From Candidatus Desulfobia pelagia (GTDB taxonomy: Bacteria > Desulfobacterota > Desulfobulbia > Desulfobulbales > SURF-16), in NCBI GenBank assembly GCA_014382295.1, contig JACNJZ010000065.1:7085-52218 (forward strand): a stretch of 45,134 nucleotides of DNA, in the 5' to 3' direction. Numbering within the stretch: the first letter of the stretch is position 1; each line of letters begins with the position of its first letter. The notes under the pieces are model-generated. The model was given only the letters and a program-made list of their open reading frames with translations, ran no database searches and had not been told where the DNA came from. Of this stretch, positions 8,197 through 18,050 are shown in pieces. The position numbers were made by a program, and so were the translations under genes.

Positions 8197-10686
8197 CTAA
8201 TCAACCTCAATACCCCAGATTTCCCTGGCATATTCTTTTATTGTTCGATCACTGGAGAATTTACCCATTCGTGCTACATTCAATATTGATTTTCTGGCCC
8301 AGTGTTTTGTATCACAAAACGCCCGGCTTATTTTTTCCTGACATTCCAGGTACGACTCCAAATCAAGAAGTAACAGATAAGGATCATTCTCATCCAACAA
8401 GCTGTCAGCAATAGAGCTGAAGAGGTCAGTATCCCCCCTGCTGAAAACCCCGGAGCGGATACTGTCTATTGCTTCAGAAATTACCTTGTTTGCAAAATAG
8501 ATTTGATATGGGGTCCTGCTTTTGTGAAGTTTCTCATACGCAGCCTCTTCTGCCGTCAGTCCGAATATAAAAATATTCTCATCCCCAACCTCTTCACGGA
8601 TTTCAATATTTGCCCCATCCAGTGTGCCAATGGTTAAAGCGCCATTCAGGGCAAATTTCATATTTCCCGTGCCTGAAGCCTCTGTACCTGCAGTAGAAAT
8701 CTGTTCGGAAAGATCAGCTGCAGGAATTATTTTTTCTGCCAGCGAAACATTATAATTAGAGAGAAAGACAACCTTGAGCACATCTCCGACACGAGGATCA
8801 TTATTGACCACATCAGCCACTGATGATATCAATTTGATTATCAGCTTGGCCTTGAAATAGGATGGGGCGGCTTTCCCGGCAAAGATAACTGTCCGGGGCG
8901 TAAATTTACCAGCACCCTCTTTTATGATTCGTTGATAGAGAATGATAACATGAAGAATATTTAACAGTTGGCGTTTGTATTCATGAATGCGTTTCACCTG
9001 GATATCAAACATCGAGTCGAGATTTACATCAATACCACACTCTTCTTTGATCAGGCTGGCCAGCCTCTTTTTGTTTTCGTATTTTACCTGCCGCCATTTC
9101 TTCTGAAAGGAGGCATTCCCGGCTTTCTTTTCAATTTTCCGCAACTGATCAAGATCTGTAACCCAGTCATAGCCAATTTCACTGCCGATCAATGCGGCAA
9201 GCCCAGGATTACTTTTCAATAACCAGCGACGAGGTGTAATACCGTTTGTTTTACTGTTAAACTTTCCAGGGTAAAGCTCATGAAAATCCTTAAATATCCG
9301 CGTTTTCAGCAGCTGGGTATGTAATGCTGCAACTCCATTCACAGAATAGCTTCCTATAATTGCAAGATGAGCCATCCGAATCCTTTTGACTTCACCTTCA
9401 CTTATAATTGACATTTCACGAAGCTTACGGGTATTTCCTGGATATAATGTCGCCACCTTGGCAAGAAAACGCCTGTTAATTTCATAAATAATTTCAAGGT
9501 GCCGCGGCAGCAGCCGGCCCATCATGTCCACCGACCAGGTTTCCAGTGCTTCCGGCATCAGGGTATGGTTTGTATAGGCAAACGTTTTGGTACTGATATC
9601 CCAGGCTTTCTCCCAGCCCAGCCCCTCCTGATCCATTAGAAGCCGCATGAGTTCAGGAATGGCGATAGCCGGATGAGTATCGTTAAGCTGGACTGCAACC
9701 TCATCATAAAAGCTGTCAAAGGTTTTATTCTTCTTTGTGTAGCGGCGAAAAATATCGCTAAAGGTTGCAGCAACGAAAAAATACTGCTGTTTCAACCGAA
9801 GCTCCTGTCCTTCTCTTATATCATCAGAGGGATACAGCACCTTTGAAATGGTCTCAGATTTAACCTTGCTCTGCACAGCCTTAACATAATCTCCTATATT
9901 AAAGGAGGAGAGATCAAGTTCACGGGAAGATCTGGCTGTCCAGAGTCGCAGATTAATAACATGATCATTGTTAAAACCCGGCACCAGAGTGTCACAGGCC
10001 ATTGCCATGACATCTTCTGTATCGACCCATTCCTCACGGTAATTCCCATCATCATCCTGGTAGCTGTTTACGCGGCCATAAAAATGAACAGGATAGACAA
10101 AGGAAGCCCGCTCAAACTCCCAGGGCGTCCCATATCGAAGCCAGTTATCAGGGGTTTCGACTTGGAATCCATCAACCAGCTTCTGATAAAAAAGACCATA
10201 TTCATAACGTATGCCATAGCCATAGGCCGGGATTTGCATGGTAGCGATGGAATCCATAAAACAGGCAGCGAGACGGCCAAGACCGCCATTTCCGAGACCG
10301 GCATCCTCTTCAATGTCCCGAATTGTTTCCAGATCATACCCGAGCTGCTCAAGAGCCTCGGTAACTTCATTCATCAAACCCATATTAATGAGAGAATTAC
10401 CTAATGACCGGCCCACCAGAAATTCGAGGGAAAGATAATAAACCCGTTTCTTTTTTTTGGCATAAACATTTTTCTGCGTAGTAATCCATTTCTCCACCAA
10501 TACATCCCGCAGAGCATAAGCCAGGGCTTTATAGACATCCCTGTTACCAGCCCTCTGGGGATCACGACCCTGGAAACTCATGAGATGATGAAGAATAGTC
10601 TGTTTAAACTGATCAACACTGGTAGATCCAAAAATGCAGGCATAGGGATGCGGAGCAACAACTGTATCCAATAGAGTCTTTTTCAT
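8197..10686 (-). CDS. glgP: Glycogen/maltodextrin phosphorylase (likely ATG start 10686, not the TTG at 10743)
   Basis: LSLEFLVGRSLGN, EDAGLGNGGLGRLAACFMDS, and PLP site EQISTAGTEASGTGNMKFALNGALTIGTLDGANIEI; AAGGA just upstream of ATG 10686. Confidence 0.95.
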   Translation of the reverse strand: MKKTLLDTVVAPHPYACIFGSTSVDQFKQTILHHLMSFQGRDPQRAGNRDVYKALAYALRDVLVEKWITTQKNVYAKKKKRVYYLSLEFLVGRSLGNSLINMGLMNEVTEALEQLGYDLETIRDIEEDAGLGNGGLGRLAACFMDSIATMQIPAYGYGIRYEYGLFYQKLVDGFQVETPDNWLRYGTPWEFERASFVYPVHFYGRVNSYQDDDGNYREEWVDTEDVMAMACDTLVPGFNNDHVINLRLWTARSSRELDLSSFNIGDYVKAVQSKVKSETISKVLYPSDDIREGQELRLKQQYFFVAATFSDIFRRYTKKNKTFDSFYDEVAVQLNDTHPAIAIPELMRLLMDQEGLGWEKAWDISTKTFAYTNHTLMPEALETWSVDMMGRLLPRHLEIIYEINRRFLAKVATLYPGNTRKLREMSIISEGEVKRIRMAHLAIIGSYSVNGVAALHTQLLKTRIFKDFHELYPGKFNSKTNGITPRRWLLKSNPGLAALIGSEIGYDWVTDLDQLRKIEKKAGNASFQKKWRQVKYENKKRLASLIKEECGIDVNLDSMFDIQVKRIHEYKRQLLNILHVIILYQRIIKEGAGKFTPRTVIFAGKAAPSYFKAKLIIKLISSVADVVNNDPRVGDVLKVVFLSNYNVSLAEKIIPAADLSEQISTAGTEASGTGNMKFALNGALTIGTLDGANIEIREEVGDENIFIFGLTAEEAAYEKLHKSRTPYQIYFANKVISEAIDSIRSGVFSRGDTDLFSSIADSLLDENDPYLLLLDLESYLECQEKISRAFCDTKHWARKSILNVARMGKFSSDRTIKEYAREIWGIEVD

Positions 10687-10744
10687 ATTTTCCTTCTTGT
10701 CATATAACTTCCAGCTCTTGGGAATAAGAACATGAGGAATCAAA

Positions 10745-10767
10745 GACTTTTTACGAGATTGTCAAAC
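10745..10767. repeat. Solo 23-bp end of the palindromic element at 14259-14410
   Basis: GACTTTTTACGAGATTGTCAAAC is the exact reverse complement of 14259-14281. Confidence 0.8.
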
Positions 10768-10799
10768 ATAATACACCGGTATTCAGTCTAAGGCCAATC

Positions 10800-12254
10800 C
10801 TAAACCAGGTTTCGCCTCCGGATAAGATCTTCAACAACTTGTAAGGCCTCTTTCCGGTCATGGACATCACCAGAAACCTGAGCCTTTTCCACTTCCTCAA
10901 GCAATTCCCTGAAAACAGGTCCAGGGGTAAGACCCGCTTTAATTAAATCCTGACCAGTGACCAGACGTGGACCGCTCAGGACAGGCTCTACCTGTGTTCT
11001 AAACACGTCATCGACCTGTTCAAACAAATCCGCAAGCTCTTTTTCTATTTCAGGCGGCCTTCCAGGTCCTTGACCTGCAATGCTATCGGCCATGGCAAGC
11101 AGAAAGAGACCGGGGAGATCATCGCCGACAGTCTTCACCAGTTTCAATATCGCCTTCGCCGAAACTTCGCTTTTTCTCGCGACGTTACTCAAATGAAAAG
11201 GCCACATGTGGTTTCCTACAAGACCTGATGTCCGGCTTATATCTTCATTGCTCCATTTCAACCTGCGGCCAATTCCGGCAATGAGTCCCATACCGGCTCG
11301 ATCATGATTGTAAAAGGTAATTCGTTCGTTCCGTATTTCCACAACATCCGGCTTGCCGATATCATGAAACAGGGCGGCCCACTTGAGCCATATTTTCTTT
11401 CTCTTGTCATTGAGATACTGACTCAACCGCTCGGGGTTCTGAAAATATTTTCCGGGATTATTCTGCAGATCCTCCATGGCAAAGAGGGTAGCCAAATTAT
11501 GATCAAATACATCAAGATGATGGTTTGGAGGCTGCTCCAGCCCCGCGCCTTTTTTCAATTCAGGGAAAACCACCCAGAGAAGACCTGCTTCCGCAAGCAT
11601 TCGAAAAACCTCTCCGGTTCGGTTCGATTCCATTATCCGGTAAAACTCATAGGTAACTCTTTCAGGGGAAACATTTTTCAGGAGATGGGCCTGTTCCTGA
11701 ATCATACTCTTTGTTTCTTGCTCTATGCCAAAGCCTGTCACCGCATTGAATCGATATGCACGAAGGAGTCGTAAAGGATCATCAAGGAATGATCCAGAAT
11801 AAACTGAACGGATAATACTGTCCTGTATATCTTTCTCACCATGGACCGGATCTATCAGTTCAATGCTGATACCTTTTTCGAAAGGAGATACAAATTGGAC
11901 AGCCATGGCATTCATGGTAAAATCCCGTTTCACAAGATCCTGAACAATGTCTGTTGCACCATCCCTGAATTCAGCGATATCAATATCGTAACCCCGCCAG
12001 ACAACACGCCCCACACCCGTATCAACATCGAGAAGAACAAAAGTGCCCCCCAGAGTGGCAGCAAGGTGTCTGGCAAAGACAAGACCATTGCTGCTTACTG
12101 CAAGATCAAGATCTCTCGCCAATATACCCCGCCGCCAATCCCTGACAGTGCCGCCAACCACATAAACCTCTACATCGTGAATTTTGGCGGTCCCGACAAC
12201 TGCAGAAACAAGATCCTTCGGATATTTACTGAGCCAGTTATGGGCGGAAGTCAT
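10800..12254 (-). CDS. CCA-adding-type tRNA nucleotidyltransferase / poly(A) polymerase family with HD domain
   Basis: VYVVGGTVRDWRRGILARDLDLAVS, RDFTMNAMAVQ, LLRAYRFNA, ALFHDIGKPDV. Confidence 0.88.
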   Translation of the reverse strand: MTSAHNWLSKYPKDLVSAVVGTAKIHDVEVYVVGGTVRDWRRGILARDLDLAVSSNGLVFARHLAATLGGTFVLLDVDTGVGRVVWRGYDIDIAEFRDGATDIVQDLVKRDFTMNAMAVQFVSPFEKGISIELIDPVHGEKDIQDSIIRSVYSGSFLDDPLRLLRAYRFNAVTGFGIEQETKSMIQEQAHLLKNVSPERVTYEFYRIMESNRTGEVFRMLAEAGLLWVVFPELKKGAGLEQPPNHHLDVFDHNLATLFAMEDLQNNPGKYFQNPERLSQYLNDKRKKIWLKWAALFHDIGKPDVVEIRNERITFYNHDRAGMGLIAGIGRRLKWSNEDISRTSGLVGNHMWPFHLSNVARKSEVSAKAILKLVKTVGDDLPGLFLLAMADSIAGQGPGRPPEIEKELADLFEQVDDVFRTQVEPVLSGPRLVTGQDLIKAGLTPGPVFRELLEEVEKAQVSGDVHDRKEALQVVEDLIRRRNLV

Positions 12255-12362
12255 AATGTTCCTGTAATCTTTAGTTTTCTTTCCACAATCTGCATGTTAA
12301 TACCTGTGACAATAAAAACCAATATTGACAATACTGTATAAAAACTTAATTCAACTCCAGCC

Positions 12363-13316
12363 ATGCTTTTCACTCGTATTCATATCAAACACATCGATTT
12401 CCCAGATACTGCTTTCAGCCTCAAGCCTGACAATTATACCCGGGGGATCGATGCAAAGATGAAAGTATCCATACAGCGTGCCGGGATCCTTCACCCTCCC
12501 ATAATAAAAGAAAAAACTCCGTCATCATTCCAGATTATCACAGGAAAACAACGCCTTCTGGCCGCAGCAGCTCTTGGACATGCGACCTGCAGCTGCTATA
12601 AGGTTCATTCTGACATATCGGACATCGAGGCTCTGGACATTAGCCTTGAAGACACAATTTTATCCCATCAGCCATCCCCTATTGAACAGGCACATTACCT
12701 CCAGAAGGCACTTGGCCATCTGCCTGTTGATGAAGTGGCAATCCACTACTCAGCAATAACGGGAACAGCCATAAACCCCTTTCACATCAAACAGAAAACA
12801 GCGTTACTTACCCTTGAGGAACCGCTTCAGATTGCTGTCCATGAAAAATCTCTTGATGAAAAAGTAGCCATGGAAATGACCAAAATGTCTTTCGGAGACC
12901 GTTTCGCCCTTTTTGACATTATCTCGGCGCTGCAGCTCAGCGTCAGCAATCAGAAAAAACTGACCTCTTCCTCCAGGGAACTTGCCGGGCGATTGAAAAT
13001 AATGATTCGTGATATTCTTGGCGGTGAAGAGGTATTAAACATTTTTGCCAATGAAGAATCCAACCTTCCCCAAAAAGCCTCCAAGCTCATGGGACTGATT
13101 CACAAAAAACGTTTTCCACGGCTCACGGATGCAGAGAATACTTTCCATACATTTGTATCCGGGGTACATTTACCGAAAAATATATCACTCAATCACTCCC
13201 CCTCTTTTGAGCAGGATACGCTGCAAATGGATATTACATTCAAAAACCAGGATGAATTCATGAAAGTGTGGCCGAAGATAGAAACTCACTTCAGGGTAAC
13301 TTCAGAGGAAATTTAA
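12363..13316 (+). CDS. ParB N-terminal (ParB/Srx fold)-like protein
   Basis: MKVSIQRAGILHPPIIKEKTPSSFQIITGKQRLLAAAALG matches the ParB-type N-terminus; HPSPIEQAHYLQKAL-like segment follows. Confidence 0.7.
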   Translation: MLFTRIHIKHIDFPDTAFSLKPDNYTRGIDAKMKVSIQRAGILHPPIIKEKTPSSFQIITGKQRLLAAAALGHATCSCYKVHSDISDIEALDISLEDTILSHQPSPIEQAHYLQKALGHLPVDEVAIHYSAITGTAINPFHIKQKTALLTLEEPLQIAVHEKSLDEKVAMEMTKMSFGDRFALFDIISALQLSVSNQKKLTSSSRELAGRLKIMIRDILGGEEVLNIFANEESNLPQKASKLMGLIHKKRFPRLTDAENTFHTFVSGVHLPKNISLNHSPSFEQDTLQMDITFKNQDEFMKVWPKIETHFRVTSEEI

Positions 13317-13319
13317 GTT

Positions 13320-14096
13320 ATGATCAAAGAAAGAAAAATCGTTTTCAGTTTGCTTTTTACTGTTTTACTACTACTTCCGGTGAATGCACTCGCAGAGTCC
13401 ATAGTTCTTTTTGACCAGGGTCACGGCCAGCAATTTCTTGTTGAAAATAATCGCCCCCTGGACCTGTCTGAACTTGCCACTCTCTTTATCAACGAAGGGG
13501 CGACAATTACAACGTCAAAAGAACAACTCTCAACGGACATCCTGCAAGGAGTAGACACACTCATCATTTCAGGACCTTTTGTCCCTCTTACCGGCCCTGA
13601 AGTGCACGCAATACTGCAGTTTGTCCAACAGGGCGGCAACCTGGCCCTCATGGCCCATATCGCCCAGCCAATCGCCGGTATCATAAAGATGCTGGGGGGC
13701 GTTATTTCCTCTGCCGCAGTCTATGAACAGAAAAATATTATAGGGGGAAACCCAAGGGATTTCATGGTCAACAAACTGGCTGAGCATCCTCTCACCAATG
13801 GACTTGATGCTTTTGCGGCGTATGGAACATGGGCATTAATGGCTGAAAAAGAGGGAACAAAAGAGATAGCAAGCACCAGCGAGGATTCCTGGGTCGATCT
13901 GAACATGAACGGTGTCCTCAATGATCGCGACGCCAAACAATCCTTTGCCCTTATCCTTGCCGGTAATATGGGCATGGGAAAATTTGTAATTTTCGGGGAT
14001 GACGCGCTCTTCCAGAACCAGTTTTTACAGGGCGGCAATCGCATCCTTGGTCAAAATCTGGCCCGCTGGTTCACGCAAAACAGACAGCAGATCTAA
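13320..14096 (+). CDS. Secreted DUF4350-like (class I glutamine amidotransferase-like fold) protein
   Basis: Signal peptide; VLFDQGHGQQFLVE…LSELATLFINEGATI…LIISGPFVPLTGPEVHAILQFVQQGGNLALMAH; …GKFVIFGDDALFQNQFL. Confidence 0.65.
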   Translation: MIKERKIVFSLLFTVLLLLPVNALAESIVLFDQGHGQQFLVENNRPLDLSELATLFINEGATITTSKEQLSTDILQGVDTLIISGPFVPLTGPEVHAILQFVQQGGNLALMAHIAQPIAGIIKMLGGVISSAAVYEQKNIIGGNPRDFMVNKLAEHPLTNGLDAFAAYGTWALMAEKEGTKEIASTSEDSWVDLNMNGVLNDRDAKQSFALILAGNMGMGKFVIFGDDALFQNQFLQGGNRILGQNLARWFTQNRQQI

Positions 14097-14097
14097 T

Positions 14098-14255
14098 AGG
14101 TACCTTTAAAAATTAGGATTTTTGCTTGATAGCAAGGAATGAGAAAATTAAAAAGCACCCACATGGGGCATAAACTCCGCATACCGACAGTGAGCACTTT
14201 TCATTTTGGCAATGACACCGCTAGCGAGCAAAAAGTCAATTTTTCAAGGTTGCCT
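14098..14255 (+). repeat. Palindromic interspersed element, copy A
   Basis: 158 bp from AGGTACCTTTAAAAATT to AATTTTTCAAGGTTGCCT; near-identical to the reverse complement of 25640-25801, with imperfect self-complementary arms. Confidence 0.85.
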
Positions 14256-14258
14256 AAT

Positions 14259-14410
14259 GTTTGACAATCTCGTAAAAAGTCTCGGGATGGCTAAGTAAAA
14301 AGTTTGATATACAAGGCGTAGCATTTTTTCAGATGCGAGGCCATACATGTGGTATGCCGAGTGTCTGAAAAATTGCTACAACGCAGTAGATCGGACTTTT
14401 TACGACGCCA
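14259..14410. repeat. Second, unrelated palindromic element (ends CGTAAAAAGTC / GACTTTTTACG)
   Basis: Imperfect inverted arms TAGCATTTTTTCAGA / TCTGAAAAATTGCTA around CATACATGTGGTATG; left end recurs at 10745-10767. Confidence 0.8.
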
Positions 14411-14740
14411 TCAATGTTTTATCAGACTTCGATTCCCATATTTGGAGTCAAAAACTGAGTCCTGCCCTGCCGCTGGCTGTGAATTAAGAGCTTTTTCTCT
14501 CAAATCAGTGAGGTCGGCCAGATCCTGAGCTTCCTGAATGGCCTGTTGAGATTGCCTGAAGGATTCAGACGAATTCGGACTATCTAACGGTTCAGAGGGT
14601 GGTTGGGCTGCAATATGCTCAGGAGATGGGGAAACAACATCCTCAACCTGTTCGCCTGCCAGCACATTGCAATTACCTGCAACTAAGAAAATAAAACAGA
14701 AAATGCCAAAAACGAGTTTACAATTTCCATCTTTCCTCAT
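14411..14740 (-). CDS. Small secreted protein of unknown function, Ser/Pro/Gln-rich
   Basis: Signal peptide-like N-terminus; low-complexity mature region; stop codon lies at the edge of the 14259-14410 element. Confidence 0.45.
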   Translation of the reverse strand: MRKDGNCKLVFGIFCFIFLVAGNCNVLAGEQVEDVVSPSPEHIAAQPPSEPLDSPNSSESFRQSQQAIQEAQDLADLTDLREKALNSQPAAGQDSVFDSKYGNRSLIKH

Positions 14741-14864
14741 CTGCCCTCCCGGTTATCATTTTCCTTATTTTGAAACAACTATATAAAAATCATACTACAA
14801 CATAGTAGCATTGCAAGTTAATTTCACACCAGAAAAAAGATAGGAGATATCTTTCAGGCCTCCC

Positions 14865-15281
14865 TCACTCTCCAATAATTTTCACCAGCACCCGTTTCTT
14901 TCTGCGGCCATCAAATTCTCCGTAAAAAATCTGTTCCCAGGTTCCGAAATGGAGCTTGCCTTCTGTAATTGCGACAACCACCTCACGCCCCATAACCTGT
15001 CTCTTCAAATGGGCGTCGGCATTATCTTCATAGCCATTATGCCGGTATTGGCTTGTGGGGGCATGGGGGGCAAGTTTTTCGAGCCAGACATCATAATCAT
15101 GATGAAGGCCTGATTCATCATCATTAATAAAGACCGAAGCGGTTATATGCATCGCATTACAGAGAAGAAGACCTTCCTGAATACCGCTTTCAGCAAGGAC
15201 TTTTTCAACCTGAGGGGTGATGTTGATAAACGCTCTCCGACTGGGAACCTCGAACCACAGTTCTTTATGGTAGCTTTTCAT
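14865..15281 (-). CDS. YjbQ / UPF0047 family protein
   Basis: [42 protein letters not shown]…[51 protein letters not shown] upstream of ATG 15281. Confidence 0.9.
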   Translation of the reverse strand: MKSYHKELWFEVPSRRAFINITPQVEKVLAESGIQEGLLLCNAMHITASVFINDDESGLHHDYDVWLEKLAPHAPTSQYRHNGYEDNADAHLKRQVMGREVVVAITEGKLHFGTWEQIFYGEFDGRRKKRVLVKIIGE

Positions 15282-15341
15282 GACTTTTCTTCTACTCCTT
15301 GCAGTACTTAAACGGTTCACATTCTATTAAGTCCCAATGTG

Positions 15342-15605
15342 TCACGGGCTATCCTCATCAGACTGCCTGGCACCACAATATCGGCACTGCTCAGCTTTTT
15401 TAAGAATTTTCCTGTGACAGCTTACACAGTTTTTCAATTCAGGAATAAGCCTGAAAGCGGCCAAGAGCATCACCACAGCACCTGAGACAACAGGGATCGG
15501 GGCCGTGACCACCTCAGAATTGTATGTCAACACCCCCATAACTAAGGAAAAAAGACCTACAACAAAAGCAATACTGCGAAATGACATAGAGAAACTCCTT
15601 ATCAA
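15342..15605 (-). CDS. Small membrane protein with C-terminal zinc-ribbon
   Basis: Two hydrophobic segments, then CVSCHRKILKKAEQCRYCGA. Confidence 0.6.
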   Translation of the reverse strand: MIRSFSMSFRSIAFVVGLFSLVMGVLTYNSEVVTAPIPVVSGAVVMLLAAFRLIPELKNCVSCHRKILKKAEQCRYCGARQSDEDSP

Positions 15606-15633
15606 AAGCTGTTTTCCAACAGCACATAATCCG

Positions 15634-16983
15634 TTATTGTTTACCGTACTTATCCCGTTTCCTCTCCTTCAAGATAATCTTGAGAGATGTTTTTTCCAGG
15701 CCCAGTATAGAACGGAACTGATTCACCAGAAACCGGTAATATGAAAAATGTACCCCTTTGGGATAATTAACGAATATAATGAATGTCGGCGGTTTATTAC
15801 TGATCTGGGTTGTGTAATAGAACTTCAACCTTCTGCCTTTATGAAGCGGTGGAGTATGAACCTCCGTAGCCTTCTGTAGAGCCCTGTTCAATTTATTCGT
15901 GGTAAATGTCTTTGTATACTGACTGTAAATTTCATTGATAGTCGGCAGTATTTTCTTTATCCCTGAGCCGGTCAAAGCTGAGATTGTAATTCGTGGAGCA
16001 AATTCCATAAATCTGGTGGACATAGCTACTTCATCAAGAACCCACTTCTGCTGTTTTTTATCGCCTTTCAGAAGATCCCACTTATTTACCAATACAAGAC
16101 ATGCCCTGCCTCTTTCCAGCGCATACCCGATCACCTTGGTATCCTGTTCGGCAATCCCCTCACCAGCATCAATGAGCAAGAGAACAACATCACAGCGCTC
16201 CATCGCCTTCAATGCCCGAATGACACTGAACTTCTCAAGTCTGTCCTGAACTTTTCCCTTCCTTCGTATACCGGCTGTATCAATGAGCAGATAGTTCGAA
16301 CCATTACTCTCAAGGAGAGTGTCAACCGAATCTCTTGTTGTCCCGGGAATGTCTGAAACAACCATGCGATCCTGACCAAGCAACCTGTTGATCAGAGATG
16401 ATTTCCCTACATTTGGTCTGCCAATACAGGCGAGCATGATGGTTTCGTCAGGTATTCCTTCAATCTCTTCCGGAGGAGCAAGATTTTCAACAAGAGTATC
16501 AAACAGGTCTTTTATCCCGTATCCATGTTCCGCCGAAACTGGCCACAACTTATCGACACCCAGTTCAAAAAACTGCGGAACAAGAGTATCTTCCTGCTCT
16601 GGCCCGTCTATCTTATTCACAACATGATAGAGAGGTTTACTGGATCGCCGGAGAAGACGAACAACTTCATAATCCTCGGCAAGCAGACCGCCCCTGCCAT
16701 CCAGCAGAAAAATAATAAGATCTGCCTCCTGGATAGCCTGCCAGGTCTGCTCCTGAATAAAAGCAGACATCTTCTCATCCCTGCCCAGCTCAATACCTCC
16801 GGTATCAATGAGAACAAATGAACGATCTTCCCATGTCACCTTTTCATAATGCCGATCCCGGGTCACACCCGGAGTCGGATCGACGATTGCTTTTCTGCTT
16901 TTTATCAGCCTATTGAACAAAGTAGATTTCCCAACATTAGGGCGACCAACAAGGGCAATAACAGGGCACTGTTCATTTTTCAT
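15634..16983 (-). CDS. der: Ribosome-associated GTPase Der (EngA)
   Basis: Two G domains: GRPNVGKSTLFNRL…DTGG…NKIDG and GRPNVGKSSLINRLLG…DTAGIRRKGKV…NKWDLL; KH-like C-terminus. Confidence 0.97.
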   Translation of the reverse strand: MKNEQCPVIALVGRPNVGKSTLFNRLIKSRKAIVDPTPGVTRDRHYEKVTWEDRSFVLIDTGGIELGRDEKMSAFIQEQTWQAIQEADLIIFLLDGRGGLLAEDYEVVRLLRRSSKPLYHVVNKIDGPEQEDTLVPQFFELGVDKLWPVSAEHGYGIKDLFDTLVENLAPPEEIEGIPDETIMLACIGRPNVGKSSLINRLLGQDRMVVSDIPGTTRDSVDTLLESNGSNYLLIDTAGIRRKGKVQDRLEKFSVIRALKAMERCDVVLLLIDAGEGIAEQDTKVIGYALERGRACLVLVNKWDLLKGDKKQQKWVLDEVAMSTRFMEFAPRITISALTGSGIKKILPTINEIYSQYTKTFTTNKLNRALQKATEVHTPPLHKGRRLKFYYTTQISNKPPTFIIFVNYPKGVHFSYYRFLVNQFRSILGLEKTSLKIILKERKRDKYGKQ

Positions 16984-18050
16984 ATTATAACCGTCCGATA
17001 GATATTTTCTTCTTCCATCTGTTCAATAATTTCCTTTATTAATCCGGCAAGAAACGGATACGTATTGCCGGGAATTTTTCCTAAAAGAGCTGCCAGTGAG
17101 TGAGCTGCAGGAAAAATATACTGTTTGAAAAAATCCTTGCCTTTCACCTGGCTTAAAAAAGCAAAAGCACCGAGTATCTGCAGATTCCGCTGTAAAGAAA
17201 GGTGCAGGAAACCTTCGTAAAACAGATCCGGGTCCAGAACAACCTTTTGAGTAATACTGTCAATATAATAACGATACAATGTTTCCTGCTGACTTTCAGA
17301 CAACCCTGCATAAGGATCTATAAGAAGTGAGGCAAGATCATACGCCAATGGCCCCATACGGGCTCCCTGAAAATCAATAATATAGACCTTTTCTTTATGA
17401 ACCATGAGATTGCGGGATTGGAAATCCCGATGAAGAAGATATTCCGTTGACTGACATCCTGCACGCTGAGCAATTTTCTGAAATTCAAGTGTAACTCTTG
17501 AGTCATCAGGAATTCTGCCCATAAAATCCCTACAGAATGATCGATAAAAATACCCTGATTCACGTTCAAGCATCAACTTTTCATTATATCGAGGGGTATC
17601 CCAGCAAAAACGGAGATCAAAATTATTGGCCCCTTCAAACTGGAGTTTCACCAGGGCATCTATTGCCTGTTTGTAATATCTCTCAGCCTCTTTGAACCCG
17701 CCGATACTGCAAATTTTCTGAAGATGAGTATCTCCCAGGTCTGCGCATAAAACAGCACCATCCCGGGCTTCAAAAGCAAAAATTTCAGGAACGGGAACTC
17801 CTTTATCAAAAAGATGCGTACCTATTTGAAAAGTTGATTTTGTTTCAATCAGTCCCTTATCAAAAAATGGAGAAGCGATAATTGCAACCAGGGGCGGACA
17901 ATCAGAAAGATGCAACCTGAAAAAAAGCCTGTCTGACCCGTCACCCGCAAGAGCTTCTACTTGACCCAATGAAGTAAAAGATCCAAATCCACCTTTCTTA
18001 AGCAGATTCTGGATAATCACCCTGTATTTATTATCTATTTCAAAAACCAT
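16980..18050 (-). CDS. amgK: Aminoglycoside phosphotransferase-fold sugar kinase, AmgK-like
   Basis: YLLHRDFQSRNLMVHKEKVYIIDFQGARMGPLAYDLASLLIDPYAGL; stop overlaps the der start (ATGA). Confidence 0.75.
   Translation of the reverse strand: MVFEIDNKYRVIIQNLLKKGGFGSFTSLGQVEALAGDGSDRLFFRLHLSDCPPLVAIIASPFFDKGLIETKSTFQIGTHLFDKGVPVPEIFAFEARDGAVLCADLGDTHLQKICSIGGFKEAERYYKQAIDALVKLQFEGANNFDLRFCWDTPRYNEKLMLERESGYFYRSFCRDFMGRIPDDSRVTLEFQKIAQRAGCQSTEYLLHRDFQSRNLMVHKEKVYIIDFQGARMGPLAYDLASLLIDPYAGLSESQQETLYRYYIDSITQKVVLDPDLFYEGFLHLSLQRNLQILGAFAFLSQVKGKDFFKQYIFPAAHSLAALLGKIPGNTYPFLAGLIKEIIEQMEEENIYRTVII

Noticed and set aside
10686-10743. Upstream TTG start for glycogen phosphorylase as given in the ORF track
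   Set aside because: ATG at 10686 has a good RBS and begins the conserved-looking protein; the extension reaches the edge of a repeat end.
12363-13316. Chromosome-partitioning ParB
   Set aside because: No parA neighbour, no obvious parS-like site and a non-canonical GKQR motif.
14098-14410. Repeat region as a coding gene or an insertion sequence
   Set aside because: No ORF of useful length inside, and no transposase; length and palindromy fit a non-autonomous element.
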